NCBI RefSeq assembly: GCF_900110655.1
Contig: NZ_FOEQ01000006.1
Span: 248,001 to 312,000, forward strand
From: Pseudomonas soli
GTDB taxonomy: Bacteria; Pseudomonadota; Gammaproteobacteria; Pseudomonadales; Pseudomonadaceae
Direction: 5' to 3'
Length of the DNA stretch: 64,000 bases
The notes under the pieces are model-generated. The model saw nothing but the letters and a program-made list of their open reading frames with translations. It ran no database searches and was not told where the DNA came from. Shown in pieces: positions 54,985 to 64,000 of this stretch (position 1 is its first letter; every line of letters starts with the position of its first letter). The position numbers and the translations under genes were made by a program.

Positions 54985-56244
54985 TTACTTGCGCTTCATC
55001 GACAGGAAGAACTCATCGTTGGTCTTGGTCTGCTTGAGCTTGTCGACCAGGAACTCGATGGCGGCGATTTCGTCCATCGGGTGCAGCAGCTTGCGCAGGA
55101 TCCACATGCGCTGCAGTTCGTCGTCGGCGGTCAGCAGCTCTTCGCGGCGGGTACCGGACTTGTTGATGTTGATGGCAGGGAACACACGCTTCTCGGCGAT
55201 GCGGCGGTCCAGGGGCAGCTCCATGTTGCCGGTACCCTTGAACTCTTCGTAGATCACTTCGTCCATCTTCGAGCCGGTCTCGACCAGCGCGGTGGCGATG
55301 ATGGTCAGCGAACCGCCTTCCTCGATGTTACGGGCGGCACCGAAGAAGCGCTTCGGCTTCTCCAGGGCGTGGGCATCGACACCACCGGTCAGCACCTTGC
55401 CAGAGCTCGGGATCACGGTGTTGTAGGCACGCGCCAGACGGGTGATGGAGTCGAGCAGGATGACCACGTCTTTCTTGTGCTCGACCAGGCGCTTGGCCTT
55501 CTCGATGACCATCTCGGCGACCTGCACGTGGCGGGTCGGCGGCTCGTCGAAGGTCGAGGCGACCACTTCGCCGCGCACGGTGCGCTGCATCTCGGTCACT
55601 TCTTCCGGGCGCTCGTCGATCAGCAGGACGATCAGGTGGCACTCGGGGTTGTTGCGGGTAATGTTGGCCGCGATGTTCTGCAGCATGATGGTCTTACCGG
55701 CTTTCGGCGGTGCGACGATCAGGCCACGCTGGCCTTTGCCGATCGGGGCACACAGGTCGATGACGCGACCGGTGAGGTCTTCGGTGGAGCCGTTACCGGC
55801 TTCCATCTTCAGGCGCTTGTTCGGGAACAGCGGCGTCAGGTTTTCGAACAGGATCTTGTTCTTCGCGTTTTCCGGACGGTCGAAGTTGATGGTATCGACC
55901 TTCAGCAGCGCGAAGTAACGCTCGCCTTCCTTCGGTGGGCGGATCTTGCCGACGATGGTGTCGCCGGTGCGCAGGTTGAAGCGACGGATCTGGCTGGGCG
56001 AAACGTAGATGTCGTCAGGGCCGGCCAGGTAAGAGGCATCCGCCGAACGCAGGAAACCGAAACCATCCTGGAGAATCTCCAGCACGCCGTCACCCGAGAT
56101 CTCTTCGCCGCTTTTCGCATGCTTTTTCAGCAGGGCGAAAATCACGTCCTGTTTGCGCGAACGGGCCATGTTTTCGATGCCCATCTGTTCGGCCATTTCC
56201 AAAAGATCGGTAATCGGCTTTTGCTTGAGTTCTGTCAGGTTCAT
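54985..56244 (-). CDS. rho: Transcription termination factor Rho
   Basis: This 419-residue hexameric RNA helicase has the N-terminal '[20 protein letters not shown]' helix bundle and the RNA-binding cold-shock fold ('[20 protein letters not shown]'). The P-loop 'APPKAGKT' is at 178-185, with Walker B '[13 protein letters not shown]' and the Q-loop '[11 protein letters not shown]' region. No Shine-Dalgarno is visible before the ATG; instead the leader is pyrimidine-rich, consistent with autoregulation by Rho. It is preceded by a 310-nt leader and promoter gap up to trxA. Confidence 0.98.
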   Translation of the reverse strand: MNLTELKQKPITDLLEMAEQMGIENMARSRKQDVIFALLKKHAKSGEEISGDGVLEILQDGFGFLRSADASYLAGPDDIYVSPSQIRRFNLRTGDTIVGKIRPPKEGERYFALLKVDTINFDRPENAKNKILFENLTPLFPNKRLKMEAGNGSTEDLTGRVIDLCAPIGKGQRGLIVAPPKAGKTIMLQNIAANITRNNPECHLIVLLIDERPEEVTEMQRTVRGEVVASTFDEPPTRHVQVAEMVIEKAKRLVEHKKDVVILLDSITRLARAYNTVIPSSGKVLTGGVDAHALEKPKRFFGAARNIEEGGSLTIIATALVETGSKMDEVIYEEFKGTGNMELPLDRRIAEKRVFPAININKSGTRREELLTADDELQRMWILRKLLHPMDEIAAIEFLVDKLKQTKTNDEFFLSMKRK

Positions 56245-56274
56245 AAGGGGAGTGACGTAATCATGTAAGGAAGG

Positions 56275-56298
56275 GAAAAATTAAGCAGTTGGCTTAAT
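56275..56298 (-). terminator. Candidate attenuator in the rho leader
   Basis: On the minus strand, ATTAAGC-CAACT-GCTTAAT forms a 7-bp stem running into a T tract, about 31 nt before the rho ATG. The stem is AT-rich, so termination would be weak or conditional. Confidence 0.45.
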
Positions 56299-56524
56299 GA
56301 GGCCGCGCCGCTAGATGGCGACAGGATCGCGTACTGATTCGAATTAGGGATGCTTCGGCGACGGCGTGCAGAGGGCACTGGAGAAGCAGTGCGAGGCCGA
56401 ATGTAACACTTGCTTTTTTCGACGTCTAGTGGTTTTGGCCAGTGTTTTACGGGGCCATCCGACTGGATGGCCGCAAGGCCGGGGCTCGCCAGCCCTCAGG
56501 AAAACCACCTACAACAGATAAAGA

Positions 56525-56548
56525 AAAGCCCCGCATTTGCGGGGCTTC
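56525..56548 (-). terminator. Intrinsic terminator of trxA
   Basis: On the minus strand, AAGCCCCGC / GCGGGGCTT with an AAAT loop, then a T-rich tail, 7 nt after the trxA stop. Confidence 0.92.
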
Positions 56549-56554
56549 TTCACA

Positions 56555-56884
56555 TCACAGGCTGGCGTCGAGGAACGCTTTGAGCTGCGACTTGGACAAC
56601 GCGCCGACCTTGGTGGCCTCGACGTTGCCGTTCTTGAACAGCATCAGCGTCGGGATGCCACGCACGCCGTGCTTGGCCGGGGTTTCCTGGTTTTCGTCGA
56701 TGTTCAGCTTGGCGATGGTCACCTTGCCTTCGTATTCAGTGGCGATGTCGTCCAGAACCGGAGCGATCATCTTGCATGGACCGCACCATTCAGCCCAGTA
56801 GTCGACCAGTACCGCACCTTGAGCCTGCAGGACTTCGGCTTCGAAGGTAGCGTCGGTGACATGTTTGATAAGATCGCTGCTCAT
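56555..56884 (-). CDS. trxA: Thioredoxin 1
   Basis: This 109-residue thioredoxin has the redox active site Cys34-Gly-Pro-Cys37 in 'AEWCGPCKM', the cis-Pro in 'GIPTLMLF' and the usual length. It reduces cytosolic disulfides using thioredoxin reductase. GGAGAT lies upstream of the ATG. It is monocistronic, between the rho leader and the divergent ppx gene, an arrangement (ppx, trxA, rho) conserved in pseudomonads. Confidence 0.97.
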   Translation of the reverse strand: MSSDLIKHVTDATFEAEVLQAQGAVLVDYWAEWCGPCKMIAPVLDDIATEYEGKVTIAKLNIDENQETPAKHGVRGIPTLMLFKNGNVEATKVGALSKSQLKAFLDASL

Positions 56885-57003
56885 GGATATCTCCAGGTCG
56901 TAAGCACAAAAAAACGTTGCCCATCATAGCCGCACCCAGGCGCGACAGGAAGCCACAGACGATTGAGTGTAACTATAGTTGTGCAAGACGCCACGAATCG
57001 AAA

Positions 57004-57021
57004 CTGTCATATCACGGTCAT
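57004..57021 (+). promoter_or_regulatory. PHO box (PhoB site) upstream of ppx
   Basis: CTGTCAT-ATCA-CGGTCAT matches the PHO-box pattern CTGTCAT-N4-CTGTCAT with one mismatch. A TATGAC -10 candidate starts 8 nt after it (57030), and ppx begins 108 nt downstream. The box would place ppx under phosphate-starvation control. Confidence 0.72.
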
Positions 57022-57128
57022 AACATTGCTATGACATTGCCATGCATCAAGCCTTGCAGTGCCGCTCGTTGGCGTAGGACCACGATCGTGGCACGATTGC
57101 CGGGTTAACGACCGAGAACCTCCAGACC

Positions 57129-58631
57129 ATGCCGCATACCACCGCGAAGAACCTGTCTCTGATCGCCGCCATCGACCTGGGCTCCAACAGCTTCCACATG
57201 GTCGTGGCCAAGGCCCATCATACGGAAATCCGCATCCTCGAAAGGCTTGGAGAAAAGGTTCAGCTCGCCGCCGGCATCGACGATGAGCGCAAGCTCAGCG
57301 AAGAAGCCATGCAACGCGGACTGGAATGCCTCAAGCGCTTCGCCCAGCTGATCAACGGCATGCCCCAGGGCGCGGTGCGCATCGTCGGCACCAACGCCTT
57401 GCGCGAAGCACGCAACCGCAACGAATTCATCCAGCGCGCCGAGGCCATCCTCGGCCACCCGGTCGAGGTCATTTCCGGCCGTGAAGAGGCGCGCCTGATC
57501 TACCTGGGCGTGTCCCACACCCTGGCCGACACCCCGGGCAAGCGCCTGGTTGCCGACATCGGCGGCGGCAGCACCGAGTTCATCATCGGCCAGCGTTTCG
57601 AGCCGCTGCTGCGCGAAAGCCTGCAAATGGGCTGCGTCAGCTTCACCCAGCGTTATTTCCGCGACGGCAAGATTACCCCGGCGCGCTACGCACAGGCCTA
57701 CACCGCCGCGCGCCTGGAGCTGATGAGCATCGAGAACGCCCTGCACCGCCTGACCTGGGATGAGGCCATCGGCTCGTCCGGGACCATCCGCGCCATCGGC
57801 GCCGCCATCAAGTCCGGCGGACTGGGTAATGGCGAGGTCAACGCCGAGGGCTTGGCCTGGGTCAAGCGCAAGCTGTTCAAGCTGGGCGAGACCGACAAGA
57901 TCGACTTCGAAGGGGTCAAGCCCGATCGCCGAACCATTTTCCCCGCAGGCCTGGCCATCCTCGAGGCGATCTTCGATGCGCTGGAGCTGCAGCGTATGGA
58001 ACACTGCGACGGTGCCCTGCGCGAAGGCGTGTTGTTCGACCTGCTGGGCCGCCACCATCACGAAGATGTGCGCGAGCGCACCCTGAACTCGCTGATGGAG
58101 CGTTACCACGTCGACCAGGGCCAGGCCGCACGGGTCGAGCGCAAGGCGCTGCACGCCTTCGACCAAGTGGCCAAGGCATGGGACCTCGAGGACGGCAACT
58201 GGCGCGATCTTCTTGGCTGGGCGGCGAAAGTGCACGAAGTGGGCCTGGACATCGCCCATTACCACTACCACAAGCACGGTGCCTACCTGATCGAGCACTC
58301 CGACCTGTCCGGCTTCTCCCGCGAGGACCAGCAGATGATGGCCCTGCTGGTGCGCGGCCATCGCCGCAACATTCCCAAGGACAAGTTCGCCGAGTTCGGC
58401 GACGAAGGCATCAAGCTGATCCGCCTGTGCGTGCTGCTGCGCTTCGCCATCCTCTTCCATCACATCCGCGGCACCCAGCAGATGCCGAAAGTGGTGCTGC
58501 AGGCCGGCGACAACAGCCTGGAAGTGATCTTCCCTGGAAACTGGCTGGAAGAAAACCAGCTGACCCAGGCCGACTTCGCCAACGAGGCGGAGTGGCTGGC
58601 CCGGGTCGGCTTCGTTCTCAGCGTACGTTGA
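57129..58631 (+). CDS. ppx: Exopolyphosphatase
   Basis: Ppx removes terminal phosphate from inorganic polyphosphate and can also act on pppGpp. This 500-residue protein of the ASKHA phosphatase fold has '[16 protein letters not shown]' (phosphate-1 loop) at about residue 14, '[10 protein letters not shown]' and '[14 protein letters not shown]' (phosphate-2). An HD-like C-terminal half follows ('[20 protein letters not shown]'). It is preceded by a PHO box. Its 3' end overlaps the convergent ppk by 14 nt, so the enzymes that make and break polyphosphate are encoded tail to tail. Confidence 0.97.
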   Translation: MPHTTAKNLSLIAAIDLGSNSFHMVVAKAHHTEIRILERLGEKVQLAAGIDDERKLSEEAMQRGLECLKRFAQLINGMPQGAVRIVGTNALREARNRNEFIQRAEAILGHPVEVISGREEARLIYLGVSHTLADTPGKRLVADIGGGSTEFIIGQRFEPLLRESLQMGCVSFTQRYFRDGKITPARYAQAYTAARLELMSIENALHRLTWDEAIGSSGTIRAIGAAIKSGGLGNGEVNAEGLAWVKRKLFKLGETDKIDFEGVKPDRRTIFPAGLAILEAIFDALELQRMEHCDGALREGVLFDLLGRHHHEDVRERTLNSLMERYHVDQGQAARVERKALHAFDQVAKAWDLEDGNWRDLLGWAAKVHEVGLDIAHYHYHKHGAYLIEHSDLSGFSREDQQMMALLVRGHRRNIPKDKFAEFGDEGIKLIRLCVLLRFAILFHHIRGTQQMPKVVLQAGDNSLEVIFPGNWLEENQLTQADFANEAEWLARVGFVLSVR

Positions 58632-60858
58632 GGACCGGGTTGCTCAGGCGCTCCAGCAGGGTCGCCTGGGCACTGCGCGGATTCTGGTTGCCGGTCGGGG
58701 TGCTGCGCACGTAGCGCCCGTCCGGTTGCAGGGTCCAGGCCTGGGTGTTGTCGGTCAGGTACCCTTCCAGCTCCTTCTTGACCCGCAGCAACAGCTTCTT
58801 GCCTTCCACCGGGAAGCAGGTCTCGACACGCTTGTCGAGGTTGCGCTCCATCCAGTCGGCACTGGACAGGTAGATCTGCTCCTCGCCGCCATTGAGGAAG
58901 TAGAACACCCGGGTATGCTCGAGGAAGCGGCCGATGATCGAGCGCACATGGATGTTGTGCGACACCCCCGGTATACCCGGACGCAGGCAGCACATGCCAC
59001 GCACCACCAGGTCGATGCGCACGCCCGACTGGCTGGCCTTGTACAGCGCCTTGATGATCTTGGCGTCGGTCAGCGAGTTGAACTTGGCGATGATGTGCGC
59101 AGGCTTGCCCTCCAGGGCGAACTGGGTCTCCCGGGCGATCATGTCGAGCATGCCCTTTTTCAGGGTGAAGGGCGCGTGCAGCAGCTTCTTCATGCGCAGG
59201 GTCTTGCCCATGCCGATCAACTGGCTGAACAGTTTGCCGACGTCCTCGGTGAGGGCGTCGTCGGAGGTCAGCAGGCTGTAGTCGGTGTACAGGCGGGCGT
59301 TGCCGGCGTGGTAGTTGCCGGTGCCCAGGTGTGCGTAACGGACGATCTCGCCCTGCTCGCGGCGCAGGATCAGCATCATCTTGGCGTGGGTCTTGAAACC
59401 GACCACCCCGTAGATCACCACCGCGCCGGCGGCCTGCAGGCGGCTGGCCATCTGCAGGTTGGACTCTTCGTCGAAGCGTGCGCGCAATTCGATCACTGCC
59501 GTGACCTCCTTGCCGTTACGCGCCGCGTCCACCAGGGCGTCGACGATCTCCGAGTTGGCACCCGAGCGATAGAGCGTCTGGCGCACGGCAAGCACGTGCG
59601 GGTCCTTGGCGGCCTGACGCAGCAGGTCGATCACTGGGGTGAACGATTCGAACGGGTGCATCAGCAGGATGTCCTGCTTGCCGATCACACTGAAGATGTT
59701 GTCGGCGTTCACCAGCAGCTTGGGGATCGCCGGGGTGAACGGCGTGTACTGCAGCTCGGGGTGGCTGTCGAGCCCGGTGATGCTGAACAGACGGGTCAGG
59801 TTGACCGGGCCGTTGACCTGGTACAGTTCGCTCTCGCTCAGGCTGAACTGCTTGAGCAGATAGTCGGAGAGGTGTTTGGGGCAGGTATCGGCTACCTCGA
59901 GGCGCACGGCATCGCCGTAGCGGCGCGAGAACAACTCGCCGCGCAGGGCACGGGCGAGGTCGTCGACCTCTTCCGAGTCCAGCGCCAGGTCGGCGTTACG
60001 GGTCAGGCGGAACTGGTAGCAGCCCTTGACCTTCATGCCCTGGAACAGGTCATCGGCATGGGCATGGATCATCGACGACAGGAACACATAGTTGTCGCCA
60101 GGCCCGCCGACGTCTTCCGGCACCCGGATTACCCGCGGCAGCAGGCGCGGTGCCGGGATGATCGCCAAGCCCGAATCGCGGCCGAAGGCGTCGACACCCT
60201 CGAGCTCGACGATGAAGTTCAGGCTCTTGTTCACCAGCAACGGGAACGGGTGGGTCGGGTCGAGGCCGATCGGGGTGATGATCGGCGCGATCTCGTCGCG
60301 GAAGAAGCGTCGTACCCAGGTCTTGAGCTTGGGTGTCCAGTAACGGCGCCGGATGAAGCGAATGGCGTGTTTTTCCAGCTCCGGCAGCAGCACGTCGTTG
60401 AGGATCGCGTACTGCCGATCCACTTCAAGGTGCACCAGCTCGCTGATCCGCGCCAGCGCCTGGTGCGGCTGCAGGCCATCGGCGCCGGCCTGTTCGCGGG
60501 CGAAGTTGATCTGCTTCTTCAGGCCCGCCACACGGATTTCGAAGAACTCGTCCAGGTTGCTGGAGAAGATCAACAGGAACTTCAGGCGCTCGAGCAGCGG
60601 GTACGACTCGTCCAGCGCCTGCTCCAGCACGCGGATATTGAACTGCAGCTGCGAAAGCTCGCGATGAATGTACAGGCTGCTGTCGTCCAGGCTCGGCACG
60701 GCGATCGCCGGGGCCGGCGCAGGCACAGGGGCCGGGGCGGCTTCAGCGACAGGTTCCGGCTGCGCTACCGCCGGCAGGTCGGGCGGGGTCTGCACCATTT
60801 CTTCGGGCACGGCCTGGGCATCCTTGATCGCGACAGGGTTGAGCACTTCGTTATTCAT
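58618..60858 (-). CDS. ppk: Polyphosphate kinase 1
   Basis: PPK1 polymerises the terminal phosphate of ATP into polyphosphate at the membrane. This 746-residue protein has an extra Pro/Ala-rich N-terminal segment (about residues 15-55, 'PVPAPAPA'), then the N domain ('[20 protein letters not shown]'). The catalytic core is '[20 protein letters not shown]', where the His in 'GNYH' is the phosphorylated residue. The gene starts 20 nt after hemB on the same strand, with AGGA upstream, so hemB-ppk is likely an operon. Confidence 0.97.
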   Translation of the reverse strand: MNNEVLNPVAIKDAQAVPEEMVQTPPDLPAVAQPEPVAEAAPAPVPAPAPAIAVPSLDDSSLYIHRELSQLQFNIRVLEQALDESYPLLERLKFLLIFSSNLDEFFEIRVAGLKKQINFAREQAGADGLQPHQALARISELVHLEVDRQYAILNDVLLPELEKHAIRFIRRRYWTPKLKTWVRRFFRDEIAPIITPIGLDPTHPFPLLVNKSLNFIVELEGVDAFGRDSGLAIIPAPRLLPRVIRVPEDVGGPGDNYVFLSSMIHAHADDLFQGMKVKGCYQFRLTRNADLALDSEEVDDLARALRGELFSRRYGDAVRLEVADTCPKHLSDYLLKQFSLSESELYQVNGPVNLTRLFSITGLDSHPELQYTPFTPAIPKLLVNADNIFSVIGKQDILLMHPFESFTPVIDLLRQAAKDPHVLAVRQTLYRSGANSEIVDALVDAARNGKEVTAVIELRARFDEESNLQMASRLQAAGAVVIYGVVGFKTHAKMMLILRREQGEIVRYAHLGTGNYHAGNARLYTDYSLLTSDDALTEDVGKLFSQLIGMGKTLRMKKLLHAPFTLKKGMLDMIARETQFALEGKPAHIIAKFNSLTDAKIIKALYKASQSGVRIDLVVRGMCCLRPGIPGVSHNIHVRSIIGRFLEHTRVFYFLNGGEEQIYLSSADWMERNLDKRVETCFPVEGKKLLLRVKKELEGYLTDNTQAWTLQPDGRYVRSTPTGNQNPRSAQATLLERLSNPVLNVR

Positions 60859-60877
60859 CTGACGTTCCTGGAGAGCG

Positions 60878-62014
<1,137 letters not shown>

Positions 62015-62096
62015 TCACGTCGAGACACATTTGGACACTTTCCCGAACGCGCCCGAAGGGGTAGGCTGCGCGTTCATTTCGCCAGCACGCCAGAAA

Positions 62097-62741
62097 ATGC
62101 TTCAACAATTCCTGAACGATTTCGGCTACTTTGCCCTTTTTCTCGGCACGTTCTTCGAAGGCGAGACCATCCTCGTGCTCGCAGGGTTTCTTGCGTTTCG
62201 CGAATACATGGATATCAAGCTGGTGGTCCTGGTGGCCTTCTGTGGCAGTTATGCCGGTGACCAGTTGTGGTATTTCATGGGTCGACGCCACGGGCGCAAG
62301 ATCCTCGCCCGCAAGCCTCGCTGGCAAGCCATGGGCGACCGCGCGCTGGAGCATATCCGCCGCCATCCGGACATCTGGGTGCTGAGCTTCCGCTTCGTCT
62401 ACGGCCTGCGCACGGTGATGCCGGTGGCCATCGGCCTGTCCGGCTACCCGCCACGCCGCTACCTGCTGCTCAACGGCATCGGCGCCGCAGTCTGGGCCCT
62501 GGCCCTGGGCCTGGCCGCCTATCACTTCGGCGCCATACTCGAAGGCATGCTGGGCAGCATCAAGAAATACGAGCTATGGGTGCTCGGCGGCCTGCTGGTG
62601 CTGGGCCTCGCGCTCTGGCTGCGCCGGCGCTTTCGCAACAGCCGCGCCGAGCGTCGCGCGGCGGCAGAGGGCCAGGCCGCCGAGGCTGAGCAGGCTGTAA
62701 CCCAGGAGCAGCAGCCAGAACAGGGGCGTGACCAGCACTAA
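62097..62741 (+). CDS. DedA-family membrane protein
   Basis: This 214-residue inner-membrane protein has the DedA/VTT motifs 'FFEGETILVLAGFLA' (with an acidic residue in the re-entrant loop), 'GDQLWYFMGRRHGRK' and 'RFVYGLRTVMPVAIGLSGYP'. It probably translocates undecaprenyl phosphate or related lipids or supports envelope integrity. The C-terminal 35 residues are charged and low-complexity and overlap the antisense 3' end of the next gene. The ATG at 62097 gives the canonical start. A promoter must lie in the gap after hemB. Confidence 0.88.
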   Translation: MLQQFLNDFGYFALFLGTFFEGETILVLAGFLAFREYMDIKLVVLVAFCGSYAGDQLWYFMGRRHGRKILARKPRWQAMGDRALEHIRRHPDIWVLSFRFVYGLRTVMPVAIGLSGYPPRRYLLLNGIGAAVWALALGLAAYHFGAILEGMLGSIKKYELWVLGGLLVLGLALWLRRRFRNSRAERRAAAEGQAAEAEQAVTQEQQPEQGRDQH

Positions 62742-63869
62742 GCCCAACGCGCCGGCCAGGTACAGCGCTGGCGCATTCGATAGCAGGCGCGCCAGCTCCA
62801 GGCGCGCTGCCCAGGGTCGATCCTCGAGCGCCACGCCCAGCACGAACAGCCCGAACGCCATTACCGTCCAGCCCAATGCCAGGGCTGCGGGCGTCACCTG
62901 GTCCGCCATCTCCATCAGATAACTGCCCAACGCCACGTAGACCGCGAACTGCGCCGTGACGTACAACTGCTGTGCACCGCCCAGCGGGATCGCGAACTTG
63001 CGAAACGCGGCGAGGTCCTGCTTGGCCTGTGGATAAGCGGCGGTCACGTCCGCTGGCCGCCAGCCAGTGGGCATGAACCAGATACGCAGCTTGTCCCACC
63101 AACGGGCCGTTCGCCGGGCGTCGTCCCACAGCTGGGCGTAGAACTGCACGTTGGCCCACAGCGGGTTCCAGCTCGCCAAAGGCGTGGTCACGCCGAAGAT
63201 CACCGGCTCGCGATCGTCCTCTTCCTGGAAGGTGCCGAACAGCCGGTCCCAGATTATGAACACGCCGCCGTAGTTGCGATCCAAGTACAGAGGATTCTGC
63301 GCATGGTGGACGCGATGGTTGGACGGCGTAATGAAAATCCACTCGAGCCAGCCCAGCTTGGGCACATGGCGAGTGTGCACCCAGAACTGGTAGAGCAGGT
63401 TCAGCGAGGCCACGGTGAGGAACACCAGGGGCGGCACGCCCAGCAACGCCAGCGGCAGGTAGAAGATCCAGGAAAACAGAAAACCGCTGCTGGTCTGGCG
63501 CAAGGCGGTGGTGAGGTTGTACTCCTCGCTCTGGTGATGCACCGAGTGCGCGGCCCACAAAACGTTGCGCTCGTGGCCCAGGCGGTGCAGCCAGTAATAG
63601 CAGAGGTCGTAGAGCACGAAAGCGACCACCCACACCCACCAGGCACCCGCCGGCAGCCGCAGCCAGGCCAGGTGCTCCCAGGCCACGGCATAGGTGATCA
63701 GCCCCACCCCTTTGGTCAGAAGGCCGGTGCTGGTGGACAGCGCACCGGTGCTCAGGCTGTTGATCGAGTCGGCAAGCTGGTAGTTGCGGCGCCCGCGTAC
63801 GCGGTCGGCGATCAGCTCCACCGCGATCAGCACGAAGAAGAACGGCACGGCCAGCAGAATCAGGTCCAT
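62574..63869 (-). CDS. Sterol desaturase / fatty-acid hydroxylase superfamily membrane protein
   Basis: This 431-residue integral membrane di-iron enzyme has three His clusters: 'HRLGHERNVLWAAHSVHHQS' contains HxxxH and HxxHH, and 'HTRHVPKLGWLEW' and 'NHRVHHAQN' follow. A C-terminal domain of about 190 residues with more hydrophobic segments is characteristic of the bacterial desaturase/DUF fusions. The substrate could be a fatty acid, a glyceryl ether or a hopanoid-like lipid; the sequence does not decide. The ATG at 63869 with GGAGG was chosen. Its 3' end lies antisense over the end of the DedA gene for 168 nt. Confidence 0.85.
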   Translation of the reverse strand: MDLILLAVPFFFVLIAVELIADRVRGRRNYQLADSINSLSTGALSTSTGLLTKGVGLITYAVAWEHLAWLRLPAGAWWVWVVAFVLYDLCYYWLHRLGHERNVLWAAHSVHHQSEEYNLTTALRQTSSGFLFSWIFYLPLALLGVPPLVFLTVASLNLLYQFWVHTRHVPKLGWLEWIFITPSNHRVHHAQNPLYLDRNYGGVFIIWDRLFGTFQEEDDREPVIFGVTTPLASWNPLWANVQFYAQLWDDARRTARWWDKLRIWFMPTGWRPADVTAAYPQAKQDLAAFRKFAIPLGGAQQLYVTAQFAVYVALGSYLMEMADQVTPAALALGWTVMAFGLFVLGVALEDRPWAARLELARLLSNAPALYLAGALGLVLVTPLFWLLLLGYSLLSLGGLALCRRATLGAAVAKAPAQPEREAQHQQAAEHP

Positions 63870-63982
63870 GAACGGCCCCCTCCAAGGTTGTCCACGAAGA
63901 TTAGGCCCGCACTGGGGCAAATCCCATGGCTACATCTGCCAAACTAGAGGACATTTAGCGCCTCGACACTGGAGTATTGAGC

Positions 63983-64000
63983 ATGACGAAAAAAGTTGCG
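63983..64000 (+). CDS. Start of an unidentified gene (partial)
   Basis: GGAG eight bases before an ATG at 63983 opens a frame reading 'MTKKVA' to the window edge. The gene continues outside, and only six codons are visible, so no identity is offered. Confidence 0.5.

Larger units (their letters stand above)
56245..56554 (-). promoter_or_regulatory. rho leader region (310 nt)
   Basis: Between trxA and rho on the minus strand lie the trxA terminator (56525-56548), a perfect 8-bp stem GGCCATCC-GACT-GGATGGCC (56453-56472), a 7-bp AT-rich stem followed by a T run (56275-56298), and a C/T-rich G-poor stretch up to the rho ATG. These fit a long regulated rho leader. No ORF was accepted. Confidence 0.55.

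Noticed and set aside
56442..56801. 119-codon plus-strand frame in the rho-trxA gap
   Set aside because: It runs through the trxA terminator and antisense over trxA, which is certain.

Overview
The window is about 64 kb of GC-rich chromosome from a fluorescent Pseudomonas, most likely the P. putida group. The evidence is the gene content and order: rml next to dctBD, ompR-envZ, an ssu block with an oprE-type porin and a tau block, the Pseudomonas-type ATP-dependent pckA, and rho/ubiD/trxA/ppx/ppk/hemB. Nearly all of it is core chromosome with short intergenic gaps and many 4-nt or 1-nt start/stop overlaps. No tRNA, rRNA, prophage, insertion sequence, integrase or CRISPR array was seen.

Left block (1-14.5 kb): the 3' end of a TonB-dependent receptor; agmatine deiminase; a 966-residue kinase / M23-like / aminotransferase-class phospholyase fusion; a dTDP-L-rhamnose operon in the order rfbB-rfbA-rfbC-rfbD; the C4-dicarboxylate two-component pair dctBD with a coupled thioesterase; and the housekeeping genes cysQ, nudE and yrfG. 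Second block (14.5-34.5 kb): a BON-LysM protein, fdhD with a YdeP-type molybdopterin oxidoreductase, a glycine-zipper envelope protein, an orphan CheR-like methyltransferase beside a LuxR-type response regulator, pckA, hslO, a PAP2 phosphatase, hslR, the rimB-rimK ribosome-modification pair, envZ/ompR, tex, a thioesterase, gshA and a TetR regulator.

Third block (34.5-51.4 kb): a sulfur-acquisition region. It holds ssuE-A-D-C-B-F (alkanesulfonates), the 1-Cys peroxiredoxin lsfA, an OprE-type porin, tauABCD (taurine), a BCCT transporter, an EpsC-type serine acetyltransferase and a cystine-type ABC importer. Several proteins here (SsuA, TauA, TcyJ, SsuF) have no Met or Cys after the initiator, and LsfA keeps only its catalytic Cys, as expected of products made under sulfur limitation. 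Final block (51.4-64 kb): ChaC, a ferredoxin-reductase coupled to ubiD, rho, trxA, the convergent ppx/ppk polyphosphate pair (ppx preceded by a good PHO box), hemB, a DedA protein overlapping antisense with a fatty-acid-hydroxylase/sterol-desaturase protein, and the first codons of one more gene.

REP-type palindromes punctuate gene ends, and several convincing intrinsic terminators are present. No clearly novel multi-gene system was found. The most interesting leads are the kinase-lyase fusion, the sulfur-free proteome of the sulfur block, the PHO box at ppx, a perfect LacI-family-type operator between oprE and tauA, a BetI-like operator at betT, a possible attenuator in the rho leader, and the join between the tcy and chaC blocks.
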